A stretch of DNA of 64,000 bases. Origin: Caulobacter sp. BK020. GTDB lineage: Bacteria; Pseudomonadota; Alphaproteobacteria; Caulobacterales; Caulobacteraceae. Positions 24,358-33,175 of the stretch are shown here, one piece after another. The number at the start of each line of letters is the position of its first letter. Position 1 is the first letter of the stretch. Below the pieces are notes generated by a model. It was not told where the DNA came from. It saw only the letters and a list, made by a program, of their open reading frames with translations, and did not search any database. The translations under genes and the position numbers were made by a program. The stretch spans positions 124,001-188,000 of the forward strand of contig NZ_SLZL01000009.1 in the NCBI RefSeq assembly GCF_004342605.1, given 5' to 3'.

Positions 24358-26307
24358 GTGTTGAAGAGTGGGTTGGCCGCCGCGACGGCCGGTTTCGTCA
24401 TGGCTGCGGTCGCCGGCGCCGCGTCGGCGGAGGCCCCACCGCTTTCGGTCTATGGCCGCCTGCCCAATGTCGAGCAGGTCGAGATTTCGCCGGACGGCAC
24501 GAAGCTGGCGATCGCCGTCACCGACGGCGAGAACCGCATGCTGGCCATCCGCGAGGCCGCCGAGGGCAACAAGGTGATCACGGCCATGAAGTTCGGCTCC
24601 ACCAAGCTGCGCGGCGTGCAGTGGGCCGGCCCGGAGCACGTGCTGATCACCACCTCCAGCACCGCCGAAGTCTACGGCCTGGCCGGACCCAAGCGCGAAT
24701 ACCTGATGGCCTTCGACTTCAACCTGGTCACCAAGAAGCAGCGCCTGCTGATCAGCGACCAGGAGGACGCCATGAACATCGTCCTGGCTTCGCCGGCGGT
24801 CCGCATCATCGACGGCGTGCCGTTCGCCTTCGCCCAAGGTGTCCATTTCATCGACAGCCAAGGCGAGAACACCCTCTACAAGATCAATCTGAAGACCGGG
24901 ATCACCCGTCGGATGGACAGCGGCGGTTCGCAGGACACCGACGAGTGGCTGGTCGCGCCCGACGGCCAGCCCCTGGCCCAGTCGCTCTACGACGAGAAGC
25001 AGGGCGCCTGGTCGCTGAAGATCAAGGCTGAGCGCGGCTGGACCACGGCCGAGAAGGCCATCTCGAAGATGGGCTCGCGGGGACTTAGCGGCCTGGGCCG
25101 CGACGGCCGCTCGGTGCTGGTCTGGTTCGACGACGAGAACGACGAGGATAAGACTTACCTGCGCGAATACGCGCTCGACGGCTCGCACGTCACGGTGCCG
25201 GACAGCGAGAAGTTCGACAGCCTGATCCACGCCCCCGACGGTTCCAGCCTGGTCGGCGCCTTCAGCCTGGTCGGCGACGACCGCCGCTACACCTTCTTCG
25301 ACGCCAAGCTGCAGGCCAGCTGGAACGCCGTGGTCAAGGCGTTCCCGGGCGATCAGGTCTCGCTGGCCTCCTGGTCGGACGACAAGCGTCAACTGGTGGT
25401 GGAGGTCGATTCCCCGACCCAGGGTCCGGCCTACGCCCTGGTCGACCTGAACACCAAGAGCGCCCGCTTCCTGACTGACGTCTATCTGGACCTGACGCCG
25501 GAGGGCGTCTCCAAGGTCGAGCCGATCAAGTACAAGGCCGCCGACGGCCTGGAGATCACCGGCTACCTGACCCTGCCCAACGGCAAAGATCCCAAGAACC
25601 TGCCGCTGGTGGTGCTGCCGCACGGCGGCCCCCAGGGCCGCGACAGCCTGGGCTTCGACTGGTGGAGCCAGGCCCTGGCCTCGCGCGGCTACGCCGTGCT
25701 CCAGCCCAACTTCCGGGGCTCGCAGGGCTTCGGCTACAGCTTCGTCAAGGCCGGCTTCGGCCAATGGGGCAAGGCCATGCAGACCGACCTGTCCGACGGC
25801 GTGCGCTTTCTGGCCAAGCAGGGAACGATCGATCCCAAGCGCGTCTGCATCGTCGGCGCCAGCTACGGCGGCTACGCGGCCCTGGCCGGCGCGACCCTGG
25901 ACAAGGGCGTCTATCGCTGCGCCGCCTCGGTGGCCGGCCCGGCCGACCTGAAGCGCATGCTGGTCGACAGCAACAAGCTTTATTCGACCAGCAACAATTC
26001 CACCCTGCGCTACTGGCTGCGGTTCATGGGCGCAGAGGGGCTCAAGGACCCCGACCTGACCGCCATTTCGCCAGCCAGGCTCGCCGACAAGGTCGAGATC
26101 CCCGTGCTGCTGATCCATGGCAAGGACGACACCGTGGTTCCCTACGTCCAGAGCACCCTGATGGCCGACGCTCTGAAGAAAGCCGGCAAGCCGGTCGAGC
26201 TGGTCACCCTGCCCAGCGAGGACCACTGGCTGTCGCGCGGCGCCACCCGCCTGCAGATGCTGACCTCGGTGGTCGGCTTCCTGGAGAAGAACAACCCGCC
26301 GAACTGA
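24358..26307 (+). CDS. Exported prolyl oligopeptidase family (S9) peptidase
   Basis: A 649-residue protein from GTG 24358, preceded by GGGGGA, with a signal peptide ending ASAEA. Residues about 35-390 look like a seven-bladed propeller; the C-terminal alpha/beta domain has Ser502 (GASYGGYAAL), Asp near 589 (HGKDDTVVPY) and His near 622 (SEDHWLS). It should cleave peptides, probably after Pro or Ala (dipeptidyl/acylaminoacyl peptidase type), in the periplasm. It sits between infC and rpmI. Confidence 0.9.
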   Translation: MLKSGLAAATAGFVMAAVAGAASAEAPPLSVYGRLPNVEQVEISPDGTKLAIAVTDGENRMLAIREAAEGNKVITAMKFGSTKLRGVQWAGPEHVLITTSSTAEVYGLAGPKREYLMAFDFNLVTKKQRLLISDQEDAMNIVLASPAVRIIDGVPFAFAQGVHFIDSQGENTLYKINLKTGITRRMDSGGSQDTDEWLVAPDGQPLAQSLYDEKQGAWSLKIKAERGWTTAEKAISKMGSRGLSGLGRDGRSVLVWFDDENDEDKTYLREYALDGSHVTVPDSEKFDSLIHAPDGSSLVGAFSLVGDDRRYTFFDAKLQASWNAVVKAFPGDQVSLASWSDDKRQLVVEVDSPTQGPAYALVDLNTKSARFLTDVYLDLTPEGVSKVEPIKYKAADGLEITGYLTLPNGKDPKNLPLVVLPHGGPQGRDSLGFDWWSQALASRGYAVLQPNFRGSQGFGYSFVKAGFGQWGKAMQTDLSDGVRFLAKQGTIDPKRVCIVGASYGGYAALAGATLDKGVYRCAASVAGPADLKRMLVDSNKLYSTSNNSTLRYWLRFMGAEGLKDPDLTAISPARLADKVEIPVLLIHGKDDTVVPYVQSTLMADALKKAGKPVELVTLPSEDHWLSRGATRLQMLTSVVGFLEKNNPPN

Positions 26308-26468
26308 CAGATCGTCACCCCGCGCGAGGGACGGAGACGGCGCTTGCCTTCCGCGTCCCTTTCCCGTACTAACCCCGCCTTTCCGGAACCGCCTGGCCAG
26401 TTTGGCATGCCATGGCGGTTCGTCATGCTATCTCAAGAGGACGGGGCCGTTAAACGCTCCGACGCGAA

Positions 26469-26669
26469 ATGCCTAAGTTGAAGACCAAGTCGGGCGCGAA
26501 GAAGCGCTTCAAGATCACCGCCACGGGCAAGCTGAAGGCCGGCGTCGCCGGCAAGCGCCACCGCCTGATCGGCCACAACGGCAAGTACATCCGCCAAAAC
26601 CGCGGAACGAAGGTGATGAGCGAGGCTGACGCCAAGACCATCCGTTCGTACCTGCCCTACGGCCTTTAA
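26469..26669 (+). CDS. rpmI: 50S ribosomal protein L35
   Basis: A 66-residue basic protein beginning [14 protein letters not shown], with [10 protein letters not shown], which is canonical for L35 of the large ribosomal subunit. It is followed after 15 bases by rplT, with a GAGGAG-type site between, the usual operon order. Confidence 0.98.
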   Translation: MPKLKTKSGAKKRFKITATGKLKAGVAGKRHRLIGHNGKYIRQNRGTKVMSEADAKTIRSYLPYGL

Positions 26670-26684
26670 GAGGAGCGCTGACAC

Positions 26685-27044
26685 ATGGCTCGCGTTAAAC
26701 GTGGCGTCACCGCCCACGCCAAGCACAAGAAGGTTCTTGAACAGGCGAAGGGCTTCTACGGCCGCCGCAAGAACACCATCCGCACCGCCAAGGCCGCCGT
26801 CGACAAGGCCGGCCAGTACGCCTATCGCGACCGCAAGGTGCGCAAGCGCGCCTTCCGCTCGCTGTGGATCCAGCGCATCAACGCCGGCGCCCGCACCGAG
26901 GGCTTCACCTACTCGCAGTTTATCCACGGCCTGGACGTGGCGGGTATCGTGATCGACCGCAAGGTGCTGTCGGACATCGCGGGCAACGACCCGGTCGCGT
27001 TCAAGGCCATCGCCGACAAGGTCCGCGCCGCCCTGGCCGCTTAA
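26685..27044 (+). CDS. rplT: 50S ribosomal protein L20
   Basis: A 119-residue L20: [20 protein letters not shown], then [14 protein letters not shown] and the [15 protein letters not shown] block that binds 23S rRNA early in 50S assembly. In many bacteria L20 also represses its own mRNA. It ends the rpmI-rplT operon, closed by a strong terminator at 27082. Confidence 0.98.
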   Translation: MARVKRGVTAHAKHKKVLEQAKGFYGRRKNTIRTAKAAVDKAGQYAYRDRKVRKRAFRSLWIQRINAGARTEGFTYSQFIHGLDVAGIVIDRKVLSDIAGNDPVAFKAIADKVRAALAA

Positions 27045-27081
27045 GGTCTTCTGTCGGGTTCGTCCCGATTGCGATCTGAAG

Positions 27082-27111
27082 AGCCCTCCGGTACGAGCCG
27101 GAGGGCTTTTT
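27082..27111 (+). terminator. Intrinsic terminator of rpmI-rplT
   Basis: AGCCCTCCGG/CCGGAGGGCT stem with a six-base loop followed by TTTT. Confidence 0.95.
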
Positions 27112-27131
27112 GCTGCGCGTCGTGCGGCAAA

Positions 27132-27232
27132 CCCCCTCCGGCCCTTCGGGCCACCTCCCCCAGAGGGGGACGATCTACGCCGAGCCGATGCTCCCCCTCT
27201 GGGGGAGCTGTCGGCGAAGCCGACTGAGGGGG
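27132..27232. repeat. Palindromic repeat C, copy 2
   Basis: Carries CCCCCTCCGGCCCTTCGGGCC at one end and GGCGAAGCCGACTGAGGGGG at the other, the reverse orientation of the copy at 17051-17152, with CTCCCCCAGAGGGGGA-type arms inside. It lies between the rplT terminator and pheS. Confidence 0.85.
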
Positions 27233-27273
27233 TCTCGCCCCCCCGCTCCAAATCCTCTAGACGGAACCCCGTC

Positions 27274-28347
27274 ATGACCGATCTCACCACTCTCGAAGCC
27301 GACGTGCTGGCGCAAGTCGCCGCCGCCGGCGATCTCGCCGCCCTCGACGCCGTCCGCGTCGCCGCCCTGGGCAAAACCGGCTCGATCTCGGGCCTGCTCA
27401 AGACCCTGGGGTCGATGAGCCCCGACGAGCGCAAGGAACGCGGGGCGGCGATCAACGTCCTGCGCGACCGCGTGCAGGCGGCGTTGAACGACCGCAAGGC
27501 CGCGCTGGAGACCGCCGCCCTCGACGCGCGCCTGGCCAGCGAGACCCTGGACCTGACGCTGCCCGCCCCGCGCCGGCGTCGCGGCGGCGTCCATCCGACC
27601 ATGCAGACCATGGACGAAATGATCGCCATCTTCGCCGAGATGGGTTTCGCGGTGGCCGAAGGTCCCGACATCGAGGACGACTTCCACAACTTCACGGCCC
27701 TGAACTTCCCCGAGAAGCACCCGGCCCGCGAGATGCACGACACCTTCTTCTTCAATCCGAAGGAGTCGGGCGAGCGCATGCTGCTGCGCACCCACACCAG
27801 CCCCGTGCAGGTGCGGACCATGCTGTCGCAGAAGCCGCCGATCCGGATCATCGCCCCGGGCCGCACCTATCGCTGCGACAGCGACGCCACCCACACGCCG
27901 ATGTTCCACCAGGTCGAGGGCCTGGTGATCGACAAGGGAATCCACATGGGCCACCTGAAGTGGACCCTGGAGACCTTCATCGCCCGGTTCTTCGAGACCG
28001 ACGCGGTGACCACCCAGTTCCGGCCGCACCACTTCCCGTTCACCGAGCCCTCGGCCGAGATGGACGTGCAGTGCGACCGCTCGGGCGGCGAGATCCGCAT
28101 CGGCCAGGGGACCAGCTGGCTGGAGATCCTGGGCTGCGGCATGGTCCATCCGAACGTGCTGCGCGCCTGCGGCATCGATCCGGACGAGTATCAGGGCTTC
28201 GCCTTCGGCATGGGCGTCGACCGGCTGGGAATGCTGAAATACGGCATGCCCGACCTGCGCGACATGTTCAGCTCGGACGGCCGCTGGCTGGACCACTACG
28301 GCTTCTCTGCGTTCGCCGCGCCGAACGTGGCGAGCGGCTTGAGCTGA
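27274..28347 (+). CDS. pheS: Phenylalanyl-tRNA synthetase alpha subunit
   Basis: A 357-residue class II synthetase subunit. It has the N-terminal coiled-coil arm (about 1-90), then motif 1 through [14 protein letters not shown], motif 2 ([10 protein letters not shown]) and motif 3 ([17 protein letters not shown]). With PheT it forms the (alpha-beta)2 enzyme that charges tRNA-Phe in the cytoplasm. pheT follows after 138 bases filled mainly by a palindromic repeat, an unusually large gap for this operon. Confidence 0.98.
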   Translation: MTDLTTLEADVLAQVAAAGDLAALDAVRVAALGKTGSISGLLKTLGSMSPDERKERGAAINVLRDRVQAALNDRKAALETAALDARLASETLDLTLPAPRRRRGGVHPTMQTMDEMIAIFAEMGFAVAEGPDIEDDFHNFTALNFPEKHPAREMHDTFFFNPKESGERMLLRTHTSPVQVRTMLSQKPPIRIIAPGRTYRCDSDATHTPMFHQVEGLVIDKGIHMGHLKWTLETFIARFFETDAVTTQFRPHHFPFTEPSAEMDVQCDRSGGEIRIGQGTSWLEILGCGMVHPNVLRACGIDPDEYQGFAFGMGVDRLGMLKYGMPDLRDMFSSDGRWLDHYGFSAFAAPNVASGLS

Positions 28348-28352
28348 TTGAT

Positions 28353-28465
28353 GCTCCCCCTCTGGGGGAGCTCCCGGCGAAGCCGGGTGAGGGGGGAGTT
28401 GGCGCCGATCGCGCGGCCGCCTCCCCCTCCACCACTTCGCGGTCCCCCTCCCCCAGAGGGGGAGG
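28353..28465. repeat. Palindromic repeat C, variant copy between pheS and pheT
   Basis: GCTCCCCCTCTGGGGGAGC, then GGCGAAGCCGGGTGAGGGGG, ending CCCCCTCCCCCAGAGGGGGAGG. It fills nearly the whole pheS-pheT spacer. Confidence 0.8.
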
Positions 28466-28485
28466 ATTTTGCAGAGATTGAACCG

Positions 28486-30924
28486 ATGAAATTCACCCTC
28501 TCCTGGCTCAAGGACCACCTCGACACCGAGGCCTCCGCCACCGACGTCGTCGCCGCCATGACCATGGCCGGCCTCGAGGTCGAGCACGTCACCGACCCGG
28601 CGTCCAAGCTGGCCGCCTTCACGGTGGCCAAGATCGTCGAGGCGGTGCAGCACCCCAACGCCGACCGCCTGCGCGTCTGCCAGGTCGACACCGTCGACGG
28701 CCGCAAGGAGATCGTCTGCGGCGCGCCCAACGCCCGGCCGGGCCTGACCACCGTCTACGCGCCGATCGGCGCCTATGTGCCGGGCCTGGGCGTGACCCTG
28801 GTCGAGAAGCCGGTGCGCGGCGTGGTCTCCAACGGCATGCTGTGCTCGGGCTCCGAGCTGGAGGCCGACGACGGCTCCGAGGGCATCCTGGAGCTGCCGG
28901 ACGCCCTGGCCGTCGGGACCCCGGCCGCCCAGGCCCTGGGCCTGGAAGCGGTGATCGACTTCGAGGTCACTCCCAACCGTCCCGACTGGCTGGGCGTGGC
29001 CGGCATCGCCCGCGACCTGGCCGCGGCCGGGGTCGGGACGCTGAAGGATCTGTCGATCGCCCCCGTGCCGGGGACCTTCCCCTGCCCGATCGCGATCAAG
29101 GTCGACGGCGACGCCTGCCCGGTGTTCAGCGGCCGTCTGATCAGGGGCGTCAAGAACGGCCCGTCGCCCAAGTGGCTGGCCGACCGGCTCAAGGCCATCG
29201 GCCTGCGCCCGATCAACACCCTGGTCGACATCACCAACCTGATCACCTACGACCGCGCCCGCCCGCTGCACGTCTATGACGCCGCCAAGCTGGTCGGGAC
29301 GACGATCGAGGCGCGCCTGGGCCGGCACGGCGTCAACGGCGACGAGCATTTGATCGCCCTGGACGGCAAGACCTACGAGCTGACCCCGGAGATGTCGGTG
29401 ATCTCCGACGCCGACGGCGAGCGCCCGGTCGGCCTCGGCGGGGTGATGGGCGGCGAGAGCACCGGCTGCTCGGACGACACCACCGACGTCTTCCTGGAAA
29501 GCGCCTGGTTCGACCCGATCCGCACGGCCCAGACCGGCCGCGTGACCGGCATCAACAGCGACGCCCAGTACCGGTTCGCCCGCACGGTCGACACCGGCTC
29601 GCTCGTGCCCGGCCTGGAGCTGGCCACGAAGCTGATCCTGGAGCTGTGCGGCGGCGAGGCCTCGGAGATCGTGGTGGCCGGCCAGGCCCCGGCCGCGCCG
29701 GGTCCGATCCTGTTCGACCCGGCCTATGTCGAGGCCCTGTCGGGCCTGACCATCGCGCCGGAGCGCACGTTGAAGATCCTGACGGACCTGGGCTTCACCC
29801 TGTCGCCGCCGACCGACGTGCCAGCGACCGAGTTCGCCACCCACGCCGAAAGCCTGGTCTGCGTCACGCCGCCGACCTTCCGCCGCGACGTGCAGGGCAA
29901 GGCCGACCTCGTCGAGGAAGTGGCCCGCATCGCCGGCTACGCCGCCCTGCCCTCCACTCCGCTGCCGGAAGTCCCGCGCGCGGTCGGCGGCGTGCTGACC
30001 CCGCGCCAGGCCCGGACCCGCATCGCCCGCCGCGCCCTGGCCGCGGCCGGCTACAGCGAGGCGGTCACCTGGAGCTTCACCAGCCAGAAGATCGCGGCCC
30101 TGTTCGGCGGCGGTTCGCCCGAGCTGGTGCTGGCCAATCCGATCGCCTCGGAACTGGACTGCATGCGCCCGTCGATCCTGCCCAACCTGATCGAGGCGGC
30201 CGGCCGCAACGCCCGCCAGGGCTTCCCGGACGTGGCCCTGTTCGAGGTCGGGCCGGTGTTCTTCGGCGACCGGCCGCAGGACCAGAAGACCACGATCGCC
30301 GCCATCCTGGCCCCCCGCGCCCCGCGCGGCTGGGACAAGGCCAAGCCGGAAGACGTGTTCACGGTGAAGGCCGACCTGCTGGCCCTGCTGGAGGAGATCG
30401 GCGCACCGGTCGCCTCGCTGCAGACCGCCCAGGGAACGGCCTCGTCCTGGTGGCACCCCGGTCGCTCGGCGCGGCTGCAGCTGGGTCCCAAGGCGGTGCT
30501 GGCCGAGTTCGGCGAGCTGCACCCGGCCGTGCTGAAGGCCCTGGACGTGGCCGGCCCGGTCTACGGCTTCGAGATCACCCTGGAGGCCGTGCCCGAGCCG
30601 AAGAAGAAGTCGGTCAAGACCAAGCCGGCCTTCACGCCTTCGCCGCTGATGCCCCTGACCCGCGATTTCGCCTTCGTGGCCGACAAGGCCAAGGCGGCGG
30701 GCGACCTGGTCAAGGCCGCGGCCGGCGCCGACAAGGCGCTGATCGCCGCCGTGCGGGTGTTCGACGTCTATGAGGGCCCCGGCGTGCCGGACGGCTCCAA
30801 GTCGGTCGCCCTGGAGGTGGTGATCCAGCCGCGCGAAAAGACCCTGGCCGAAGCCGAGATCGAGGCCCTGTCGGCCCGGATCGTGGCGGCGGTCGAGAAG
30901 GTGGGCGGCAAGCTGCGGGGTTAA
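28486..30924 (+). CDS. pheT: Phenylalanyl-tRNA synthetase beta subunit
   Basis: An 812-residue beta subunit from ATG 28486: [16 protein letters not shown] is the standard start, then a tRNA-binding OB domain ([20 protein letters not shown]), the B3/B4 editing domain, B5, and a C-terminal anticodon-binding ferredoxin fold ([12 protein letters not shown]). The editing domain removes Tyr wrongly attached to tRNA-Phe. A longer frame upstream from 28348 would translate the palindromic repeat and is rejected. Confidence 0.98.
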   Translation: MKFTLSWLKDHLDTEASATDVVAAMTMAGLEVEHVTDPASKLAAFTVAKIVEAVQHPNADRLRVCQVDTVDGRKEIVCGAPNARPGLTTVYAPIGAYVPGLGVTLVEKPVRGVVSNGMLCSGSELEADDGSEGILELPDALAVGTPAAQALGLEAVIDFEVTPNRPDWLGVAGIARDLAAAGVGTLKDLSIAPVPGTFPCPIAIKVDGDACPVFSGRLIRGVKNGPSPKWLADRLKAIGLRPINTLVDITNLITYDRARPLHVYDAAKLVGTTIEARLGRHGVNGDEHLIALDGKTYELTPEMSVISDADGERPVGLGGVMGGESTGCSDDTTDVFLESAWFDPIRTAQTGRVTGINSDAQYRFARTVDTGSLVPGLELATKLILELCGGEASEIVVAGQAPAAPGPILFDPAYVEALSGLTIAPERTLKILTDLGFTLSPPTDVPATEFATHAESLVCVTPPTFRRDVQGKADLVEEVARIAGYAALPSTPLPEVPRAVGGVLTPRQARTRIARRALAAAGYSEAVTWSFTSQKIAALFGGGSPELVLANPIASELDCMRPSILPNLIEAAGRNARQGFPDVALFEVGPVFFGDRPQDQKTTIAAILAPRAPRGWDKAKPEDVFTVKADLLALLEEIGAPVASLQTAQGTASSWWHPGRSARLQLGPKAVLAEFGELHPAVLKALDVAGPVYGFEITLEAVPEPKKKSVKTKPAFTPSPLMPLTRDFAFVADKAKAAGDLVKAAAGADKALIAAVRVFDVYEGPGVPDGSKSVALEVVIQPREKTLAEAEIEALSARIVAAVEKVGGKLRG

Positions 30925-30931
30925 TCTCCAC

Positions 30932-31051
30932 ACTTGCCCCCACCTGGCGACTACGTCGCCTGTCCGCCCCCATAGGGGGCGGAGCGCTCGCGAGAAGGCT
31001 CCGCCCCCTGTGGGGGCGGACAGACCGCGAAGCGGTCAGGTGGGGGCAAGT
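30932..31051. repeat. Palindromic repeat B, complete copy
   Basis: ACTTGCCCCCACC and GGTGGGGGCAAGT form the ends; inside are GCCCCCATAGGGGGC and CCGCCCCCTGTGGGGGCGG. It follows pheT directly and makes up half of the 258 bases before the next small gene. The rest, with CCTGTAACGTCG just before that gene, holds no clear feature. Confidence 0.88.
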
Positions 31052-31182
31052 GATCACCACCGGAGCACCACCGCACATTCCTTGCCCATCCCGCGCCATT
31101 CGCCGCATCAATGCGCCCAGACCTTGCGCCTGCCCCACGCCCACGCTACCTGTAACGTCGCACACGGAGTTTTACCGCCAAG

Positions 31183-31329
31183 ATGCTCTCGCAGCTGGCC
31201 ATGAACGTTCTGATCGCCACCGGCCTCACCGCCGGCGTCGCGATCGCGTGCGCGCGCAGCATTATGATGCAAGCCAAGATTAAAACCGTTCGTGTGCGAA
31301 CGGGGCAGCACAGGCGCGCGGTCGACTAG
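31183..31329 (+). CDS. Small membrane protein
   Basis: A 48-residue protein with one hydrophobic helix (about residues 3-25, LAMNVLIATGLTAGVAIACA) and a basic tail (KIKTVRVRTGQHRRAVD). ATG 31201 is an alternative start; no strong ribosome site is visible for either. A good terminator follows at 31366, supporting a real short transcript. Function unknown. Confidence 0.5.
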   Translation: MLSQLAMNVLIATGLTAGVAIACARSIMMQAKIKTVRVRTGQHRRAVD

Positions 31330-31365
31330 ACGACCAACAAGCCGAAGATCGCAAGATCCGCAAAG

Positions 31366-31395
31366 CCCCGCTTCCCACCAGGAGCGGGGTTTTTG
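31366..31395 (+). terminator. Intrinsic terminator
   Basis: CCCCGCT/AGCGGGG stem with a TTCCCACCAGG-like loop followed by TTTTT. It closes the small membrane protein transcript and precedes a two-gene operon. Confidence 0.9.
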
Positions 31396-31449
31396 CTGTG
31401 CGGTCATCGGTCCCTTCAAATCCTCTTAAAATTTAGGGACCTTGAACCC

Positions 31450-31746
31450 ATGAGCTACCTGCCTTCCCCACCCGCCTTCAATTCCGACCACGAAGGCGTC
31501 ACCGTCCACCAGCTGCTGCTGGCCGCCCACGACGCGCCCTCGGCGCTGGAGGCCGTCCGCCAGGGCCTGGCCGACAGCGGCGCCGAGCTGTGCGCCCTGT
31601 CGATGAAGCCGGTCGGCCAGATCGTCGAGGGTTCGCTGCGCGTGCGCCATCTCAGCGACCAGGCCGCCCGCCTGCTGGCTCGCGACCTGGCCGCCTGGCC
31701 CGGCGTCACCTCGGCCAGCGTCGAGCATCAGTGGGTGCGGCCATGA
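31450..31746 (+). CDS. Small ACT-like protein, first of a pair
   Basis: A 98-residue protein. The core (VTVHQLLLAAHDAPSALEAVRQGLADSGAELCALSMKP) has the strand-helix-strand pattern of an ACT/ferredoxin-like fold that binds small ligands, but this is a fold guess from pattern only. ATG 31450 lies 11 bases after an AGGGA. Its stop overlaps the ATG of the next, similar-sized gene (ATGA), so the products probably form a complex. Confidence 0.55.
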   Translation: MSYLPSPPAFNSDHEGVTVHQLLLAAHDAPSALEAVRQGLADSGAELCALSMKPVGQIVEGSLRVRHLSDQAARLLARDLAAWPGVTSASVEHQWVRP

Positions 31747-32012
31747 GCCTGGTTGAGCCCGCCAAACCGGACGAGGACAAGCGCCGGCTCTTCCTGGTGA
31801 TCGCCGACGACACGCCCGACGCCCTGATGCGGGTGCTGGGCGTGGCCAACGTCCAGCAGACCCGCCTGCGGGCCCTCAGCGCCCAGCCGGACGGCGCGGG
31901 GCTCAGCATCCGCCTGGAGCTGGACGATCAGGGCGACGAGCGGGCTCAGACCCTGGCCGCCCGCCTGTCGGCCTGCCCCTCGGTGCGCGGCGTCGGATTT
32001 GGTTGGCGCTAG
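31743..32012 (+). CDS. Small ACT-like protein, second of a pair
   Basis: An 89-residue protein. RLFLVIADDTPDALMRVLGVANVQQTRLRALSAQP followed by LSIRLELDDQG and a helix again suggests a beta-alpha-beta ACT-like fold, as in regulatory subunits such as IlvH. Overlaps the preceding gene by ATGA. No biosynthetic enzyme is adjacent, so any regulated partner is elsewhere. Fold and role are inference. Confidence 0.55.
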   Translation: MSLVEPAKPDEDKRRLFLVIADDTPDALMRVLGVANVQQTRLRALSAQPDGAGLSIRLELDDQGDERAQTLAARLSACPSVRGVGFGWR

Positions 32013-32071
32013 GCTGTAACCTTCGGGCCGCCTGATCCGTATTCAGAGGCAGGTCCCCCCGGAGTTCCCCG

Positions 32072-32671
32072 ATGATCCGCCGCCTCTTCATCTTGGCCGC
32101 CAGTTTCGCCGCCATCCTGCTGCCCGCCGACGTGCTGGCGGCCGGCAAGCCCGCCCCGCCCCAGACCGCCGTGTTCGCCGGCGGCTGCTTCTGGTGCATG
32201 GAGAACGACATGCGCGGCGTTCCCGGCGTGCTGAAGGTCGAGAGCGGCTATACCGGCGGCCATGTGGACCGGCCCACCTATCGCGACGTGACCAGCGAGA
32301 CCTCGGGCCATTACGAGTCGGTGCGGGTCACCTACGACCCGGCCAAGCTCGACTACGGCTACCTGCTCTACCGCTACTGGAAGCTGGTCGACCCCACCGA
32401 CGATGGCGGCCAGTTCTGCGACCGTGGCCCGTCCTACCGTCCGGCGGTGTTCGTCACCCCGGTCCAGCGGCCGATCGCCGAAAAGTCGCGCGCCGAGGCC
32501 GCCCAGCGGCTGAAGACCGGGACGATGAAGGCCCAGATCCTGCCGCTGCAAACCTTCTGGCCGGCCGAGGCCTATCACCGCGACTACGCCAGGAACCACG
32601 CCATCGAATACCACGCCTACCGCTTGGGCTGCGGCCGCGACCTGCGGCTGAAGCAGGTGTGGGGCGGGTAA
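32072..32671 (+). CDS. msrA: Exported peptide-methionine (S)-S-oxide reductase
   Basis: A 199-residue MsrA with catalytic Cys39 in AGGCFWCME (second Cys at 42). VPGVLKVESGYTGG, HYESVRVTYDP and YHRDYARNH are standard family blocks. An N-terminal signal peptide (about 1-24, ending VLAAG) predicts periplasmic action, repairing oxidised methionine in envelope proteins. The ATG at 32072 follows CCCCGGAG-type sequence. Confidence 0.93.
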   Translation: MIRRLFILAASFAAILLPADVLAAGKPAPPQTAVFAGGCFWCMENDMRGVPGVLKVESGYTGGHVDRPTYRDVTSETSGHYESVRVTYDPAKLDYGYLLYRYWKLVDPTDDGGQFCDRGPSYRPAVFVTPVQRPIAEKSRAEAAQRLKTGTMKAQILPLQTFWPAEAYHRDYARNHAIEYHAYRLGCGRDLRLKQVWGG

Positions 32672-32724
32672 GGACGCCATCCGCCAAGGTGGCGCTTTGC
32701 TAGAGGACTGATAAGGTCGTCCGT

Positions 32725-33057
32725 ATGATCGACGGCGCATCGCAACCGACCAGTCTTGAGGACATCAGCGCTGGCCTGCTCAATGGCGCCCTGTTAGCGC
32801 TGCTGGGCAGCACCGTCGCCGGCTTCATCGCCTGGCAGATCGTGGCGCAACTTTCGGGTTGGCTGCCCGACCTGAAGGCCATGACGGCGGGCCTCCCGCC
32901 CGTCGATTTCAAGGCCATGACGGTCGGTGAACGACGCGCTGTGATCTGGGACAGCGTGACCGGAGTCATGCTGCTCGTGCTGGCCGGTGGCTTCATCCGG
33001 TCTGGCATCCGGCTCATTGGAAAAAGCCTGGCGCTGCTACGCGCCCGCCGAGGCTAG
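32725..33057 (+). CDS. Hypothetical two-pass membrane protein
   Basis: A 110-residue protein with two hydrophobic segments (about residues 19-43, LNGALLALLGSTVAGFIAWQI, and 78-92, VTGVMLLVLAGGFI) separated by a polar loop, and a basic C-terminus (LRARRG). Base usage is slightly less GC-rich than its neighbours. No family recognised. Confidence 0.55.
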   Translation: MIDGASQPTSLEDISAGLLNGALLALLGSTVAGFIAWQIVAQLSGWLPDLKAMTAGLPPVDFKAMTVGERRAVIWDSVTGVMLLVLAGGFIRSGIRLIGKSLALLRARRG

Positions 33058-33175
33058 GGAAGCGCTCCCTTCAGATCGGAAGAGCGAGCAAAGCAAAATT
33101 ATACCTGTAATTTCGCACTCGACTTCCGGCTGAACGCGTGAAACCTTGAGCGCCAAAACCGGGAGGCGCTCTTTC

